From contig CM055099.1 of assembly GCA_029204225.1 (NCBI GenBank), forward strand, positions 43,194,150 through 43,258,149: 64,000 bases of DNA, in the 5' to 3' direction. Each line of letters starts with the position of its first letter. The stretch's first letter is position 1. This document shows, in pieces, positions 62,270-64,000 of the stretch. Both the position numbers and the translations under genes were made by a program. The notes beneath the pieces were generated by a model. That model worked only from the letters and a program-made list of their open reading frames with translations, was not told where the DNA came from and made no database searches. Origin of the DNA: Diphasiastrum complanatum. Lineage: Eukaryota; Streptophyta; Lycopodiopsida; Lycopodiales; Lycopodiaceae.

Positions 62270-62457
62270 AATCAAGTGTACCCTTGATGGTGGTCACCAG
62301 AGCACAAAAGCAGAAAGAACCAGTGGATCCAGTACCTGCTGATTCTATACCATTAACCGATATTCCAACAGCATCTGAAGCTGCTAAAGCAACAGCCGAA
62401 GTTCGTTCTTCACCATTGCATCCACCAAGAAATTTACGTACAAATATGAACGATTAG
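62270..62457 (+). pseudogene. Short ORF fragment, possibly gypsy linker
   Basis: The frame reads PLMVVTRAQKQKEPVDPVPA and ends LHPPRNLRTNMND. VVTRAQ followed by a charged linker occurs between protease and RT in some gypsy polyproteins, but nothing adjacent confirms it. Confidence 0.3.
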
Positions 62458-62593
62458 TTGCATCATCATGAAGGACCCTTCAAGATGACTGAACCATAAG
62501 CGCCGCAAACAGAACTGATCATGAATATTTTATCTAGTAAGATCAATATTTCATTGGGAGAGTTCTTGAAGTTGGTGTCAAAAGCACAAAATG

Positions 62594-62627
62594 GAGCTAA
62601 CTTTTGTCTTAGCACAAAAGTTAGCTC
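62594..62627. repeat. Perfect 14-bp inverted repeat (hairpin)
   Basis: GAGCTAACTTTTGT, a 6-base loop, then ACAAAAGTTAGCTC. It abuts the LTR end at 62628. Confidence 0.9.
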
Positions 62628-63470
62628 TGTCAAAGTACAGCAAAATGGACCAAGAATAGATCTGAATCAGATCCACAAGTGTTATTGGATGTTAGATTAG
62701 ATCAACTTATCAATCTACACAAGATTAGATAGCATTTAGATCAAACCTAGATGAATAAATCTAACAAGAACAATCATTATTAATAAAACTTGTACTTGCT
62801 AGTTTCACACGTGTGAAAACTTGTCAGAGTACGTACATTAGGCTGAGAATAAAGTATACTAAGCTTAGAACCCAATCAATGCATAAAAACACAAGACAAA
62901 TAGAGAGAATAGACTAGAATTGTTCCAAAACCAAGATTTAGCTTTCTTGTCAATTATGGCCAAATGAGCCACCATATATACACAAGAGCTGATGCTTACT
63001 CAGCTGATTTGGCATGTGTGAGAGTGCCTACTCATCAAAGGATCCACCAATAATCATCAATATGGCACATGGACCAAGTTTCCTAACTTATAGCCACATC
63101 CCTTGACTTTAGGCAATTTTCCTAATTTATAAGGACTTGCACAAATATCTACTACAAGTTGGATCTCACCTACTACTGATGTTTTCACACATGTGAGCAA
63201 GCATGTGTGAGATCACTCCTGTCCATGTGAAATAGCTTTTCCTACCAATAAAATGATGCCAAGTGGCATATAGCTAGAAAACTAGATTTTGGCCATTTTA
63301 GCCACTAGATCTCAAATGAAATGGTATCTACAACCTATATGACTCATCTAAATGATTTATTCATTTATTTCACACGTGGGAACAGGCTCCACAGATGTCT
63401 AATGATGATATGTACTACTCATAATGGTATTTACAAGATATGATCAAGTTAGCTTTTGCCAATTTTAACT
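62628..63470 (-). repeat. 3' LTR of a CACGTG-pair family element
   Basis: 843 bp. On the minus strand it starts (A)GTTAAAATTGGC just after a purine tract (GAGGAGGAG, 63479-63471) and ends TGTACTTTGACA at 62628. It shares GAGTGCCTA.TCATCAA and ATCCACCAAT with the solo LTR at 2091-2848. A TATATA lies near 62975, and the paired motif (CACGTG-N13-CAGATG) at 63373-63397. The interior of the element extends beyond the right edge. Confidence 0.8.
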
Positions 63471-64000
63471 CTCCTCCTCAAAACTAACTTGATAAAAACA
63501 TGATGATATTGAGATTGACTCCATGGGCTGAATTGGTCTTCAAATATGGATCCTTGCTGGTTCAAAGGTGTGAAGATCAGCTAATGAGCTTGATGTCGAT
63601 CCGAAATCACCTTATCCATGATAATGCCTCTTTGATGTTGACTTCTTTGATGAACTTGAGAGCTTTGAACCATCCTGGCACCTCTTTCATTGATTTGTCC
63701 TTGAAGCATATGGTTGATCCAAAAGCTCCTCCTCCTTGAAAATAGCTGCAACTCCATGAGAAAATAAAGAGTCCTTCTTGACTCATGAGGATCACAAAGA
63801 TCCAACATCATGTTACCAAGATCTCGAGGATTAGGCTCATCAACATTGGCAAGACTATGCATGCTATAATAACAAAGAGTTTGTATCATATCTTCATGCT
63901 TGGTTACCATGTTAATCTCAGATCTAATGAGGCTAGATACTTCAATATGGAGATAAGTTTCCTTAGAGGATGATTCACTTTCTCTCATAAAGAGTTTACA
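63471..64000 (-). other. Interior of a minus-strand LTR element, coding not recognised
   Basis: It precedes the polypurine tract on the minus strand, so it should be the 3' interior. A 135-codon minus ORF (63988-63581) and an overlapping frame (63795-63607: EVPGWFKALKFIKEVNIKEA) are open, but I recognise no RNase H or other retroelement domain. It may be a non-autonomous element. Confidence 0.45.

Overview
This looks like nuclear DNA of a vascular plant with a large, retrotransposon-rich genome. It contains an arabinogalactan-peptide gene and a plastid coiled-coil (MFP1-like) gene with GT-AG introns. Around them are Ty1/copia, Ty3/gypsy and LINE remnants, and (CT)n microsatellites up to about 220 bp. 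The taxon cannot be fixed from the sequence; very long transposon-filled introns fit a gymnosperm, fern or large-genome angiosperm.

Two host genes are supported. (1) An intact 67-aa arabinogalactan peptide gene at 9508-9711 (+). (2) A six-exon gene on the minus strand, from a start codon at 60477 to a stop at 34993. Every junction is GT-AG and in frame, giving a predicted 886-aa protein: transit peptide, twin-arginine hydrophobic segment, second membrane segment, then about 600 residues of coiled coil. It most resembles MAR-binding filament-like protein 1. Its fourth intron is about 16.2 kb and is packed with nested transposons; its first intron is about 6 kb.

Layout. 1-6200: copia and degenerate gypsy pieces, with a solo LTR carrying a perfect 5-bp target duplication. 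6200-8870: no gene seen. 8870-10100: arabinogalactan peptide gene. 10100-13500: non-coding, with a duplication and a hairpin element. 13500-15200: 5' end of a minus-strand copia element. 15200-19340: non-coding, with tandem duplications and a LINE scrap. 19340-29600: copia and gypsy elements, nested, with giant (CT)n arrays and three LTRs of one family. 29600-34990: AT-rich, no recognised gene. 34993-60477: the MFP1-like gene and its transposon load. 60480-64000: promoter, LINE fragment and the 3' end of another LTR element.

The retroelements are mostly broken by frameshifts, stops and internal deletions. Three insertions still show exact 5-bp target duplications (2091-2848, 24684-26913, 44192-48289), so insertion order can be read. 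The most interesting signals are the 25-kb gene interrupted by nested transposons, an LTR family whose U3 carries a paired CACGTG motif at constant spacing, LINE 3' tails that run straight into (CT)n arrays, and an ORF1-only LINE derivative.
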